Positions 25,209 to 33,786 of a DNA stretch of 53,356 nucleotides are shown one piece after another. The first letter of the stretch is position 1. The number at the start of each line of letters is the position of its first letter. The notes under the pieces are model-generated. The model was not told where the DNA came from and made no database searches. It worked only from the letters and a program-made list of their open reading frames with translations. The stretch comes from Halobiforma nitratireducens JCM 10879 (GTDB lineage: Archaea > Halobacteriota > Halobacteria > Halobacteriales > Natrialbaceae): the NCBI RefSeq assembly GCF_000337895.1, contig NZ_AOMA01000124.1:1-53356 (forward strand). The letters run 5' to 3'. The translations under genes were made by a program, and so were the position numbers.

Positions 25209-25901
25209 CTACACCGGCCGCTCCCGCCGCCGACACAGCGTGCCGCGGACGAACGGCGTCACCGGAAAGATACCGAACTCGAGTCGTCGCACCTCCTCGA
25301 CGGCGAACGCCTGGCGGCCCACGAATCTGTCGACGGTGTCCCGGTCGAGCTGGCAGCCCCCGCCCGCCCGCGACCACAGCGGGTTCAGTAGCTCCTGCCC
25401 GGTTCGTCGCCAGCCGTCTGCCCCGACGTGTTCGAGGAACCGAAACTCCCCGCCGGGTTTCAGGACGCGAGCGACTTCCTCGAGGGCCGCGTCGGGGTCC
25501 TGGACAGTACAAAAGACCATCCCGGAGAGGACGGCGTCGAAGGCGTCGTCGGGGTAGGGTAGCGACTCGGCGCGGGCGTCTCGCAGATCGACCGGGAGAC
25601 CGCTCTCGCGGGCCTGCCGCTTCGCCCGCGAGCGCATGTGGGGGTCGGGTTCGATAGCGTGATACTCAAGCGCCTCGCGGTCCGTCTCGTTCCGGACGTA
25701 GGGAAACATCGCGCCGTTTCCGGCACCGACCTCGAGGACACGCCCCGAGAGATTCCGCGAGAGGTACTGCCGGTGGGTACGGAGAAACAGCGATTGTGGG
25801 AGCAGATCGTAGACGGCAGCGAAGAGTGGATGTTCGATCTCGACGCCGTGATCGTGATCGTGGTCGCGGTCGTGCCCGGACGTCGTGGATTTCTCGGCCA
25901 T
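25209..25901 (-). CDS. SAM-dependent methyltransferase (UbiE/METTL7-like)
   Basis: This is a 230-residue class I methyltransferase. The SAM motif LEVGAGNGAMFPYV is near residue 57, the acidic AIEPDPHM follows, then AESLPYPDDAFDAVLSG and RVLKPGGEFRFLEHVG. The N-terminal His/Asp stretch (HDRDHDHDHG) may bind metal. The substrate is unknown; the pattern is similar to METTL7-like and quinone methylases. The start MAEKSTTSG at 25901 is preferred over the ATG two codons upstream only because it is the more usual N-terminus. It probably stands alone. Confidence 0.85.
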   Translation of the reverse strand: MAEKSTTSGHDRDHDHDHGVEIEHPLFAAVYDLLPQSLFLRTHRQYLSRNLSGRVLEVGAGNGAMFPYVRNETDREALEYHAIEPDPHMRSRAKRQARESGLPVDLRDARAESLPYPDDAFDAVLSGMVFCTVQDPDAALEEVARVLKPGGEFRFLEHVGADGWRRTGQELLNPLWSRAGGGCQLDRDTVDRFVGRQAFAVEEVRRLEFGIFPVTPFVRGTLCRRRERPV

Positions 25902-25950
25902 ACACACCCCGACGAGGGGCCACGGGGAATCGTTTTCCCCGGCTCACCGC

Positions 25951-26727
25951 TCACCTGATCGTGTCCGGAATGCGATCGATGACGTCCGTCGCGAGGACCC
26001 CCGGCCCGTACTCGGCAGTCGCCAATTCGCCGCTCTTGCCCAGAATCCACGCGCCTAGCTCGGCGGCCGCTTCGCGGTCCATCCCCTGCCCGAGCAGGGA
26101 GGCGGTAATCCCCGCCAGCGTGTCGCCCGTCCCGGCGACCGTCAGCGCCGATGTCCCGGTCTCGTTTTGCTGTCGCGTTCCGTCCGCGATGATCTCGTCG
26201 ATGTCGCCGGTCAGCGTGATCACCGCACCCGTCTCCTCGGTAATCGCCTCGAGCGAGCCGTAACTCTCGTAGATCGGATCGTCTTCCGAGGCGCTTGGCG
26301 TCAGTACCGCGTTCGAGAGGTCGGCCTCGAGTGCGGGTTCGATCGCGAGCGCGTCGACGACGACCGGGACGGACACCTCGTCGATCGTCTCGCAGACGGC
26401 GTCGGGCTCCGCGTCGACCAATCCGGGGCCGATCACGAGCGCGTCGGCCCACGCGGCGGCGTTGACGGTCTGTTCGTGGGCGTCTTCACCGAACCGCTCG
26501 CCGGCGTAGTAACTCGCAAGCAGGTTCACCGAGTGGCCGGCGACGACGTCGTAGATCGGCTCGGCGACGAGCGCCCGGACGTGGTCCGAGCCGGTCCGCA
26601 GCGCCGCCCGACCGACGACCGCGGGCTGGTTCGGATAGTCGATGCTCCCGCCGACGACGGCCACCCGGCCGTTGTCCGCGCCCGATTCCTCGGAGACGTT
26701 CGACAGAGTTCGCTGCAGTCTCCCCAT
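25951..26727 (-). CDS. ADP-dependent NAD(P)H-hydrate dehydratase (YjeF C-terminal/ribokinase-like)
   Basis: This is a 258-residue ribokinase-like protein with RVAVVGGSIDYPNQPAVVGR at residues 21-40, ALVIGPGLVD, PVVVDALAIEPA, VLTPSASE and VAGTGDTLAGI, the usual ATP/ADP-site motif. The enzyme repairs hydrated NADH/NADPH (NADHX), in the cytoplasm. Unlike many bacterial versions it lacks the fused epimerase domain, which must be elsewhere. The start at 26727 (MGRLQRTLSN) has an SD-like ggag eight bases ahead. An in-frame ATG at 26802 would add 25 basic residues. Confidence 0.88.
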   Translation of the reverse strand: MGRLQRTLSNVSEESGADNGRVAVVGGSIDYPNQPAVVGRAALRTGSDHVRALVAEPIYDVVAGHSVNLLASYYAGERFGEDAHEQTVNAAAWADALVIGPGLVDAEPDAVCETIDEVSVPVVVDALAIEPALEADLSNAVLTPSASEDDPIYESYGSLEAITEETGAVITLTGDIDEIIADGTRQQNETGTSALTVAGTGDTLAGITASLLGQGMDREAAAELGAWILGKSGELATAEYGPGVLATDVIDRIPDTIR

Positions 26728-26835
26728 ACGTTCTCTCCCGACCCTCGACGGGTAGCCGTTTGGCAGGCGTGTTCCGGTCGGAATCCTGTCGTCTGACACC
26801 ATAACTCATAGTACGTTGCCGTCGTAGGACCGCCC

Positions 26836-27474
26836 ATGACCGTCTTCGACGATCGTACCGATGCCGGCGAACGGCTCGCGGCGGAACTCGACCGACGCGA
26901 TATCGAGGCCGACATCGTCCTCGGCATCCCGAGAGGCGCACTCCCGGTCGCGCGCCCGGTCGCGGACGCGCTCGAGGCCGAATTGGACGTCGTGGTCGCA
27001 CGGAAGATGGGCGCACCGGACAACCCCGAAGTGGCCCTCGGGGCCGTCGCGAGCGACGGCAGCACGTGGTACAACGACGATTTCGTCGAGCGGATCGGCG
27101 TCTCCGACGCCTATCTCGAGGAGGTCAGCACGGAGGAGGCCGACAACGCCCGTGAGAAAGCGGACCGGTACCGAGACGCGACAGCCCTGCCCGACCTCGA
27201 GAACAAACGGGTCGTGGTCGTCGACGACGGGGTCGCGACGGGCGCGACGGCGATCGCCTGCCTCCGGCAGGTACGGGACGCCGACCCGGCGTTCGTCGTC
27301 CTGGCGGTCCCGGTGGGCTCGCCGCGGTCGATCGCCGACCTCGAGGGGGACGAGGCCGACGAGGTGATCGCACTCGAGACCCCCCGGAACTTCCGTGCGG
27401 TAGGACAGTTCTACCGGGACTTCGGGCAGGTGACCGACGAGGAGGCGATCGAGTACCTCGACCGGAGGGGGTAG
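26836..27474 (+). CDS. Phosphoribosyltransferase-family protein
   Basis: This is a 212-residue type I PRTase fold. DIVLGIPRGALPVARPVADA near residue 30, ARKMGAPDNPEVALGAVA around 55-72, and the PRPP loop VVVVDDGVATGATA (about 125-138) are visible. COG1926-type proteins of this layout have no settled substrate; some salvage bases and others are regulatory. It is divergent from the NAD(P)HX dehydratase gene, with about 110 nt between the starts. Confidence 0.88.
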   Translation: MTVFDDRTDAGERLAAELDRRDIEADIVLGIPRGALPVARPVADALEAELDVVVARKMGAPDNPEVALGAVASDGSTWYNDDFVERIGVSDAYLEEVSTEEADNAREKADRYRDATALPDLENKRVVVVDDGVATGATAIACLRQVRDADPAFVVLAVPVGSPRSIADLEGDEADEVIALETPRNFRAVGQFYRDFGQVTDEEAIEYLDRRG

Positions 27475-27531
27475 CGACGGAGCCGACTGTCACGGGGACC
27501 ACGCCGACGGCTGGTGGCTGCGCGAGGGCAC

Positions 27532-28263
27532 TCAACCGACGAGGCGTGCTTCGAAGAACGTCCAGGGCTCTTCGTCTTCGTCCTCGTCCTCGTCCTCGGC
27601 TCCAACTTCGATTTCGTCTTCGTCGGTGGGTGTTTCGTCGTCGGAATTGCCGTCTTCGCTCGCCTCGTCCGCGTCCTCGCGCAGCGTCTCGGGCAGACCC
27701 CAGGTCTCGACAACGTCGAACCCCGCGTCCCGCAACTGGGCTCTCGTCCGCTCCGCGCCGGCAACGTTCCACTCCATTCGGACGCCGGTCTCGAGCCAGT
27801 CGGGGTTCTCGCCACACCACTCGTTCGCGCCCTCACACACCAGCACGCGGCCGGCCGGCCGGAGCACGCGCGCGAACTCGTCGAGCACCGTCCGGTGGTC
27901 CTCGAGCGGGACGTGGATCAGCGACCAGTAGGCGACGACGCCGTCGAACGTGTCGTCGGCGAACGGCAACGCGGTCATGTCGCCCTGCGTCAGTTCGGCG
28001 TCGGGAACCGCGTCGGCCGCCAGCAGGAGTTGCTCGCGGGAGAAGTCGAGGCCGACGGGCGCGGGCGCGGCTCCGCCTGCAGCCAGCCGCTCCAGAACGG
28101 GCGTTCCCTGCCCGCAGCCGGCGTCGAGTACCCGCGGAGACGCCGGCAGGGAGTCGAGAAACGACTCGAGGATCGTCGTTCCGCGTCCGTCTTCCGATCG
28201 GCGGTCGGCGTGGGTCGTCGCTAGCTCGTCGTAGCTCCGACGAACGGCGTCTTTCTCGACCAT
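27532..28263 (-). CDS. SAM-dependent methyltransferase with acidic insertion
   Basis: This is a 243-residue class I methyltransferase. The SAM motif VLDAGCGQGTPVLERL is near residue 45, GLDFSREQLLLA, LTQGDMTALPFADDTFD and RVLRPAGRVLVCEGANE follow, and the last strand is WTFFEARLVG. Between the penultimate helix and the last strand is a run of about 35 mostly Asp/Glu residues (from DADEASEDG to EDEDEDEDEE). It probably forms a disordered solvent-exposed loop, as seen in salt-in proteins. The start MVEKDAVRRSYDELA at 28263 is the usual UbiE-like beginning. Confidence 0.86.
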   Translation of the reverse strand: MVEKDAVRRSYDELATTHADRRSEDGRGTTILESFLDSLPASPRVLDAGCGQGTPVLERLAAGGAAPAPVGLDFSREQLLLAADAVPDAELTQGDMTALPFADDTFDGVVAYWSLIHVPLEDHRTVLDEFARVLRPAGRVLVCEGANEWCGENPDWLETGVRMEWNVAGAERTRAQLRDAGFDVVETWGLPETLREDADEASEDGNSDDETPTDEDEIEVGAEDEDEDEDEEPWTFFEARLVG

Positions 28264-28401
28264 TGGTTCGTCTCTCCCGTGCAACATGTTCAATCTTCGG
28301 TCGAGAAGGCCCCGAATCGGCTCTCCTACGTCGTCCAGCGCAGGCCGGCTGAAGTTCCGATGAGCGGTCTCGAACGGGTTTTAGTGTAGCGCACGCTGTC
28401 A

Positions 28402-28644
28402 GTGATCTCGTTCCCAGTCGAGGTGATCACGGCCTTCCATCCCGCGGCCGTCGGCTTCCTGTGGCGACACGGCGTCGACCTGCTGGACCTTCCGCTCTGG
28501 GAGTTCTTCGAGTACGTCGTCTCGGATCGCGTGACGACCGAAGCCCTCTCGCTCGAGCCGTTCGAAGTGGTCGTTACGTTCACGATCGACGACGAGACGC
28601 TTCGACTCGAGGTCGACGGGCCAGGATCGGTGAGGCCCGTATAG
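28402..28644 (+). CDS. Small hypothetical haloarchaeal protein
   Basis: This is an 80-residue frame starting with GTG (ISFPVEVITAF; GVDLLDLPLWEFFEYVVSD; FEVVVTFTIDDETLRLEVDG). It has an alternating helix/strand pattern and GC3 usage like its neighbours. A TTTTAGTG box lies 22-24 nt upstream of the GTG, matching a leaderless promoter. No domain was recognised. The antisense frame at 28326-28583 is considered a shadow. Confidence 0.5.
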   Translation: MISFPVEVITAFHPAAVGFLWRHGVDLLDLPLWEFFEYVVSDRVTTEALSLEPFEVVVTFTIDDETLRLEVDGPGSVRPV

Positions 28645-28797
28645 CCGACCTCACGAACGACCTGCTCAAACGAATTTGAGTAATGACGCTGTCAATATGT
28701 AACAAATACAACAATACTTATCGTGTACGCCGCCAAAGATGTGCTATGTTCATCGCATCCCGACTATGGGGAATTTCGGACTACTGGAGGGTCGACG

Positions 28798-29733
28798 ATG
28801 GCAGCCATTGAGATCGACGGCCTCACGAAACGATTCGGCGACGTCGTCGCCGTCGACGACCTCGATCTGACCGTCGAGGACGGCGAAATCTTCGGCTTTC
28901 TCGGCCCGAACGGCGCTGGCAAGTCGACGACGATCGATACGCTGCTGGATTTCATCCGGCCCACCGACGGTACCGTCACCGTGCTCGGCCACGACGCACA
29001 GCGAGACGGGGAGGCCGTTCGTCGACGGACCGGCGTGCTCCCCGACGCCTACCACGTCTACGACCGCCTCACCGGTCGTCAACACCTCGAGTTCGCAATC
29101 GAGATGAAAGACGCCGACGACGATCCAGACGACCTCCTCGAGCGGGTCCACGTCGCGGACGCTGCGGACCGCAAAGCCGGCGGCTACTCGAAGGGGATGG
29201 CCCAGCGACTCGTTCTCGCGATGGCACTCGTAGGCGATCCCGACCTGCTGATACTCGACGAACCGTCGACGGGACTGGACCCCAACGGTGCCCGCGAGAT
29301 GCGCGAGATCATCCGCGAAGAGAACGCTCGCGGGACGACCGTCTTCTTCTCGAGTCACATCATGGAGCAGGTCGAGGCGGTCTGTGATCGCGTCGCGATC
29401 ATCGACGACGGTCGACTCGTCGCGGTCGACACGATCGACGGGTTACGTGGCGCGACCGAGAGCGGCGAAACGCTGTACGTCTACACGCAGACGCTCGACG
29501 ACACTGTCGTCAGCGCTGTCGCCGCACTCGAGGGCGTCGGGACGGCCGGGATCGACGACGACCGACTTCGCGTGACCGTCGACGGGGTCTCCAAGTTCGC
29601 CGTGTTACACGCGATCGACGCCGATGTCGTCCCCGTTCAGGACTTTTCCGTGGTCGAGTCCTCGCTCGAGGATCTGTTCGTCCGGTACACGAACGACCCC
29701 ACGGACGGAGAGAAAGAGGGCGTGGAACCGTGA
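28798..29733 (+). CDS. ABC-transporter ATP-binding protein
   Basis: This is a 311-residue ATPase. The Walker A GPNGAGKST is near residue 37, the signature reads YSKGMAQRL (a variant of LSGGQ), Walker B is LLILDEPSTGLDP, and the H-loop FFSSHIM is present. A C-terminal domain of about 80 residues follows, as in NatA/CcmA-type exporters. It is partnered with the permease gene overlapping its stop. An SD-like ggagg sits 8 nt before the ATG at 28798. The in-frame ATG at 28723 is less likely. The substrate is unknown (multidrug, Na+ or copper-processing exporters share this layout). Confidence 0.93.
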   Translation: MAAIEIDGLTKRFGDVVAVDDLDLTVEDGEIFGFLGPNGAGKSTTIDTLLDFIRPTDGTVTVLGHDAQRDGEAVRRRTGVLPDAYHVYDRLTGRQHLEFAIEMKDADDDPDDLLERVHVADAADRKAGGYSKGMAQRLVLAMALVGDPDLLILDEPSTGLDPNGAREMREIIREENARGTTVFFSSHIMEQVEAVCDRVAIIDDGRLVAVDTIDGLRGATESGETLYVYTQTLDDTVVSAVAALEGVGTAGIDDDRLRVTVDGVSKFAVLHAIDADVVPVQDFSVVESSLEDLFVRYTNDPTDGEKEGVEP

Positions 29734-30596
29734 CCTGGGAGACGATCGCGACGAAGGACTTCCGGGACGCCGTTCAGTCGCGCGCGCTGTGGGCGATCAT
29801 CGCCGTATTCGTGATCGTCTCGCTGCTCTCGACGTACGCCTACGTCGAGGTACCCGAGATGCTCGGCGAACCCGGCGGCGCGACGTTCGCCGGACTGCTC
29901 TTTTTTACATCCGGGCTGGTCGCACTGTTCGTCCCGCTGACGGCGATCGTCGTCTGTTACAAGAGCCTCGCCGGCGAGCGCGAACTGGGGAGCATCAAAC
30001 TGCTGCTCGCACAGCCGACGACCCGACGCGACGTCTTCGTCGGGAAAGTCGTCGGCCGGGCGGGCGTCCTCGCGGTCGGTCTCGGCATCGGCGTCGTCGT
30101 CGGTCTCGGCTTCGGAGCGACGCTGCTCGGCACGCTCGAGGCCGTGGCGGTCGTGACGTTCGTCCTCCTGACGCTCGTGTTCGCCGCTGCTTACGCCGCG
30201 ATCGTCGTCTCGCTGTCGGCGACGACGGGATCGACCGCACGCGCGACGACGCTCGCGCTCGGTTTCTTCGTCCTCTTCGAACTCCTCTGGGACATCGTGC
30301 CTATCGGCCTGCTGTACGTCGTGAGCGGGTTCTCGTTCCCGACGGAGATTCCCGACTGGGTGTTCACTGTGACTCAGGCCTCGCCGTCGTCGGCGTACTT
30401 CTCGTCGCTCGTCGCGTTGCTGCCCGATCTGGCGGACCAGGTCGGTGCCGAGCCCGGGCTCGAGGCCGGAGTCGAAGTGACGACGGACTCCGGCCCTCTC
30501 TACGCGAGTCCGGAAATCGGGCTGGTCGTTCTGGTGCTATGGTTGCTCGTTCCGACCGCTATCGGATACTACCGGTTCGATCGTGCGGACCTCTGA
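29730..30596 (+). CDS. ABC-2-type permease
   Basis: This is a 288-residue protein with about six membrane helices. A cytoplasmic start (TWETIATKDFRDAVQSRALW) is followed by the first helix, and then YKSLAGERELGSIKLLLAQPTTRRDVFVGK, the conserved cytoplasmic loop of NosY/ABC-2 permeases. A long extracytoplasmic segment precedes the last helix. The GTG start at 29730 overlaps the ATPase stop by 4 bases. It forms the membrane half of an exporter. Confidence 0.9.
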   Translation: MTWETIATKDFRDAVQSRALWAIIAVFVIVSLLSTYAYVEVPEMLGEPGGATFAGLLFFTSGLVALFVPLTAIVVCYKSLAGERELGSIKLLLAQPTTRRDVFVGKVVGRAGVLAVGLGIGVVVGLGFGATLLGTLEAVAVVTFVLLTLVFAAAYAAIVVSLSATTGSTARATTLALGFFVLFELLWDIVPIGLLYVVSGFSFPTEIPDWVFTVTQASPSSAYFSSLVALLPDLADQVGAEPGLEAGVEVTTDSGPLYASPEIGLVVLVLWLLVPTAIGYYRFDRADL

Positions 30597-30799
30597 AACC
30601 TGAAAGGACTCGCTCCTCTCGACTCACCTTCCACGATATCGTCCGTTCTCGAGGTGTCCGAGGACAGGTGTCCGGTGATTCAAAGACGGTTCGATTCAAT
30701 CCGGCTCGACACGTGCGGTGGTGGGCCGGTCGCGTCGAAAAAGATGGTGCCTGCAGTCGCGGCGGCGCGTGCGGTTCGCGAGTTAGGGTTTGCGACGCG

Positions 30800-31246
30800 C
30801 TATTTGCCGCCCGCGTCGGCTTCTCCCTCGTCGTCGAACTCGAGCGCGACGCTGTTGATGCAGTAGCGTTTGCCAGTCGGTTCCGGGCCGTCCTCGAAGA
30901 CGTGCCCGAGGTGGCCGCCACACTCGGCACAGCACACCTCGGTGCGGCGCATGCCGTGGCTGGTGTCGAGTCGCGTCTCGATGCGGTCGTCGTCGGCGTC
31001 GTAGAAACTCGGCCACCCGCAGCCGGAATCGAATTTGGTATCGGAGTCGAACAACTCGGCACCGCAGCCAGCACAGGCGTAGCTCCCGTCCTCTTTGTGA
31101 TCGACGTACTCGCCGCTAAACGGTGGTTCGGTGCCTGCCTCCCGAAGAATCTGGTACTCCTCTTCGGAGAGTTCGTCGCGCCACTCGGTGTCGGTTTCCG
31201 GGACCTCGTCGGCGGTCCGGGGCTGTTCGGATGCGTCTCGATCCAT
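30800..31246 (-). CDS. msrB: Peptide-methionine (R)-S-oxide reductase MsrB
   Basis: This is a 148-residue protein with the complete MsrB fold. Zinc cysteines are Cys58/Cys61 (CAGC) and Cys106/Cys109 (CAEC), GCGWPSF holds Cys76, and the catalytic Cys129 lies in [18 protein letters not shown] is the substrate loop. It repairs oxidised methionine residues. It appears monocistronic. The fold and motifs leave little room for another call. Confidence 0.96.
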   Translation of the reverse strand: MDRDASEQPRTADEVPETDTEWRDELSEEEYQILREAGTEPPFSGEYVDHKEDGSYACAGCGAELFDSDTKFDSGCGWPSFYDADDDRIETRLDTSHGMRRTEVCCAECGGHLGHVFEDGPEPTGKRYCINSVALEFDDEGEADAGGK

Positions 31247-31300
31247 ACCGTAGGGTAGGGTCGAACCGTAAAGAGTCTGTCCGCCCTCGGCGGGGGCGGC

Positions 31301-31468
31301 TCAGCGTCCCGTGACGACGTCCGTGCTCTCACAGCTCGGACACTGGGTCATCCGCCCGAGTTTGGGTACCTCGAGGCGGAGCCACTCGTCGGCACCGCTT
31401 GGCGCTTCGTACCCGCAGTTGCGACACAGCGAGCGCGTCTTCGTGACGTGGGCAGGCTCGTTGGCCAT
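31301..31468 (-). CDS. Small zinc-ribbon protein
   Basis: This is a 55-residue protein with CRNC (residues 15-18) and CPSC (about 43-46), a classic four-cysteine zinc ribbon (TRSLCRNCGYEAP; MTQCPSCESTDVVTGR). A TATATGC box about 26 nt before the ATG at 31468 gives a leaderless start. A longer frame from 31495 is unlikely. Such proteins in haloarchaea mostly lack assigned functions; partner binding or transcription-related roles are possible. Confidence 0.75.
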   Translation of the reverse strand: MANEPAHVTKTRSLCRNCGYEAPSGADEWLRLEVPKLGRMTQCPSCESTDVVTGR

Positions 31469-31594
31469 ATTTGAGTGTACGACAGGTAGTAGCATATAGC
31501 TTGCTCCCGGCCGCCCCCGTCCCGATCCGATCCGCTCCGCTGCGGGGCCGAGAGCGGGAGCGGGAGGGCGGGAGACGAGCGCGTGACAGGGTCG

Positions 31595-32233
31595 CTATCG
31601 CGGACCGGACGAGGACGACGGCTCCAGTCGCCGTTCGTCGGATTCGGGCCGTTCCGCGGGTCGCTCGGAGATCGGGCCGTCGATCTCGGTCGCCGCTTGC
31701 TGCCGGTCGTCGTACCGCAGCACCGGTTCGTCCGCCGTCTCGGTTCTCTCCCCGTCCGGGTCCGACTCCTCCCCACGAGCCTCGAGTGTGTCGAGCGCAT
31801 CGAGCCGGTCGAAGACATCGACTGTCCCGCGGCTGCCGCTGCAGGGTGCGACGTGAACCAGATCGCCGTCCCGGAACTCCGCCAGCGCGACTGTCGGCAG
31901 CCGCCAGACCTCGCGGTGTGCCCCCGTGATCACCGACTCGACGGTCCGCTCGCGGAAGAACGGTGCTAACCGTTGCCCGGTCTCGTCGGCCCACGCCTCG
32001 AAAGCCTCGAGTCGGTCGTCGATCCGTTCGAGTTGCGGAATCGAGACGCGGGAGCGGGCGGTTGCGTCCCGCTCGATCTCCGCTCCCCAGACACGGACCG
32101 TCGTTTCGATTTCGGACCGTCGCTCGAGCGCGTCGACACGCTCGATGGCGCGTTCCTGGGTCGGGCCGGTCGAGGCCGGTGCAAACGAGCGAATCCACAG
32201 TTCGACGGTCGTCGGATTGGGTGTTGGTGCCAC
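31595..32233 (-). CDS. Hypothetical haloarchaeal protein with disordered acidic tail
   Basis: This is a 212-residue protein. The first 140 residues look folded (TTVELWIRSFAPASTGPTQE, VRVWGAEIERDATARSRV, FRERTVESVITGAHREVW). The last 60 are acidic and Ser/Arg-rich (from GEESDPDGERTETAD to the C-terminus). The family was not recognised, although its opening resembles conserved haloarchaeal proteins with an HTH-like annotation. GTG start at 32233. Confidence 0.7.
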   Translation of the reverse strand: MAPTPNPTTVELWIRSFAPASTGPTQERAIERVDALERRSEIETTVRVWGAEIERDATARSRVSIPQLERIDDRLEAFEAWADETGQRLAPFFRERTVESVITGAHREVWRLPTVALAEFRDGDLVHVAPCSGSRGTVDVFDRLDALDTLEARGEESDPDGERTETADEPVLRYDDRQQAATEIDGPISERPAERPESDERRLEPSSSSGPR

Positions 32234-32446
32234 GGCTGATCTCCGTCGGGTGAGTCAACGAACCCGTACAAAAGTATTACCCAGGCTATCAGTCGCTGGA
32301 AGCGTAGGAGATGGACGCACGCTTGCGATTTCTGGACTTCCCCGCTCGGAAATGCGGTAAGTGCTGTCGATTTCGAGTGCCAACCGACGTGGTCCCGCGT
32401 CGTCCCACCGCACACATTGACGGTCCCTCACCCCGAACGGCAATCG

Positions 32447-33691
32447 ATGACAGTCGCGCACACCGTCGAACTCGAGGGCCACATCATCGACTCGGGAACG
32501 ATGGGTACCTGTTTCGGGATCGTGATGGACATGGGCGGCGAGTTCGAGGTCGAGGAGTTCGAGGTCGGCCGCCACAAACACGACGAGAGCTACTGTCGGA
32601 TGCGGGTGCTCGCCGAGAGCGAAGCCGACCTGAAAGCGATTCTCCACGAACTCAACCAGAACGGGGCGACCGTCGCCGATCCGCGGGATGCGACCCTCGA
32701 GCCCGCGCCGGCCGACGGGGTCGTTCCGCCTGGCTTCTACTCGACGACGAACCACCCGACACACGTCCGGATCGAGGGCGAGTGGGTCGAAGTCGAGGAC
32801 CCGGAGATGGACTGTGCACTGGTTGTCGACCGGAATTTGCCGGACGACCCGCGCGTCCGTACCGTCGTTCTCAACGCCGTCGAAGAAGGCGACCTCGTCG
32901 TCACCGGCGACACCGGAATCCGCGTCGAACCGCCCGAACGACCGCGAGAGAGCGGCGGCTCGTTCGGATTCATGCAAGGCGGCATCTCGAGCGAGCGGCC
33001 GTCGGAGTCGCTCATCGGGGAGATCGCCGACGAGATGCGCTCCGTCCGTGAGGCCGACGGCACCGTCCTCGCCGTCTGTGGCCCGGCGATCGTCCACTCG
33101 GGCGGCCGGGACGCTCTCGCCGATCTGGTCCGGGCGGGCTACGTCGACGCCATCAGTGCCGGCAACGGATTCGCCGTTCACGACCTCGAGCGGGACCTGT
33201 ACGGAACTTCGCTGGGCGTCGACACCGAAAGTCTGGAACACCCTCGCGAGGGGCACAAACACCACATCTACACGATCAGCGAGATCGTCCGTGCGGGCGG
33301 TATCGAGGAGGCCGTCGACGACGGGATCGTCGACGAGGGGGTGATGTACGAGTGCGTCGTGAACGACGTTCCCTACGTCCTGGCGGGTTCGATCCGCGAC
33401 GACGGGCCGCTTCCGGACACGATCACCGACGCGATCGAGGCCCAGGACGCGATCCGCGAGCAGGCCCACGAGGCCGACCTCGTCTTGATGCTGTCGACGC
33501 TGTTGCACTCCGTCGCCGTCGGCAACTGCCTTCCGTCGACGACCAAAACCGTCTGTGTCGACATCAACCCGGCCACCGTCACCCAGTTGATCGATCGGGG
33601 CAGCGCGCAGGCGATCGGCATGGTCACCGACATCGGCGCGTTCGTTCCGATGCTTCGTGACGAACTGCTCGAGTCGGCCGACGCCGCCTGA
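32447..33691 (+). CDS. TIGR00300-type archaeal ornithine cyclodeaminase (LOR/SDH domain protein)
   Basis: This is a 414-residue protein. An N-terminal domain (VELEGHIIDSGTMGTCFGIV, about residues 6-25) matches the LOR/SDH bifunctional-enzyme conserved domain. A C-terminal Rossmann-like part contains GTVLAVCGPAIVHSGG, ISAGNGFAVHDLERDLYG and VCVDINPATVTQLIDRG. Archaeal proteins of this family convert ornithine to proline and ammonia with NAD+, replacing bacterial ornithine cyclodeaminase. ATG at 32447 (MTVAHTVELEG). It seems to stand alone. Substrate assignment comes from family knowledge only. Confidence 0.86.
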   Translation: MTVAHTVELEGHIIDSGTMGTCFGIVMDMGGEFEVEEFEVGRHKHDESYCRMRVLAESEADLKAILHELNQNGATVADPRDATLEPAPADGVVPPGFYSTTNHPTHVRIEGEWVEVEDPEMDCALVVDRNLPDDPRVRTVVLNAVEEGDLVVTGDTGIRVEPPERPRESGGSFGFMQGGISSERPSESLIGEIADEMRSVREADGTVLAVCGPAIVHSGGRDALADLVRAGYVDAISAGNGFAVHDLERDLYGTSLGVDTESLEHPREGHKHHIYTISEIVRAGGIEEAVDDGIVDEGVMYECVVNDVPYVLAGSIRDDGPLPDTITDAIEAQDAIREQAHEADLVLMLSTLLHSVAVGNCLPSTTKTVCVDINPATVTQLIDRGSAQAIGMVTDIGAFVPMLRDELLESADAA

Positions 33692-33786
33692 CGACGCTCT
33701 CTTTCGTAGGCCGACGGCGACGAGTACGGAGCTCCGGCGACGGGGGTCCGTACCTGTTATTGTCGTCTACGTGTTACCCTCACGCG

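Noticed and set aside
31301-31468. Possible Brz-type opsin regulator
   Set aside because: It shares only small size and a zinc ribbon; no opsin gene is next to it and no specific similarity could be shown.
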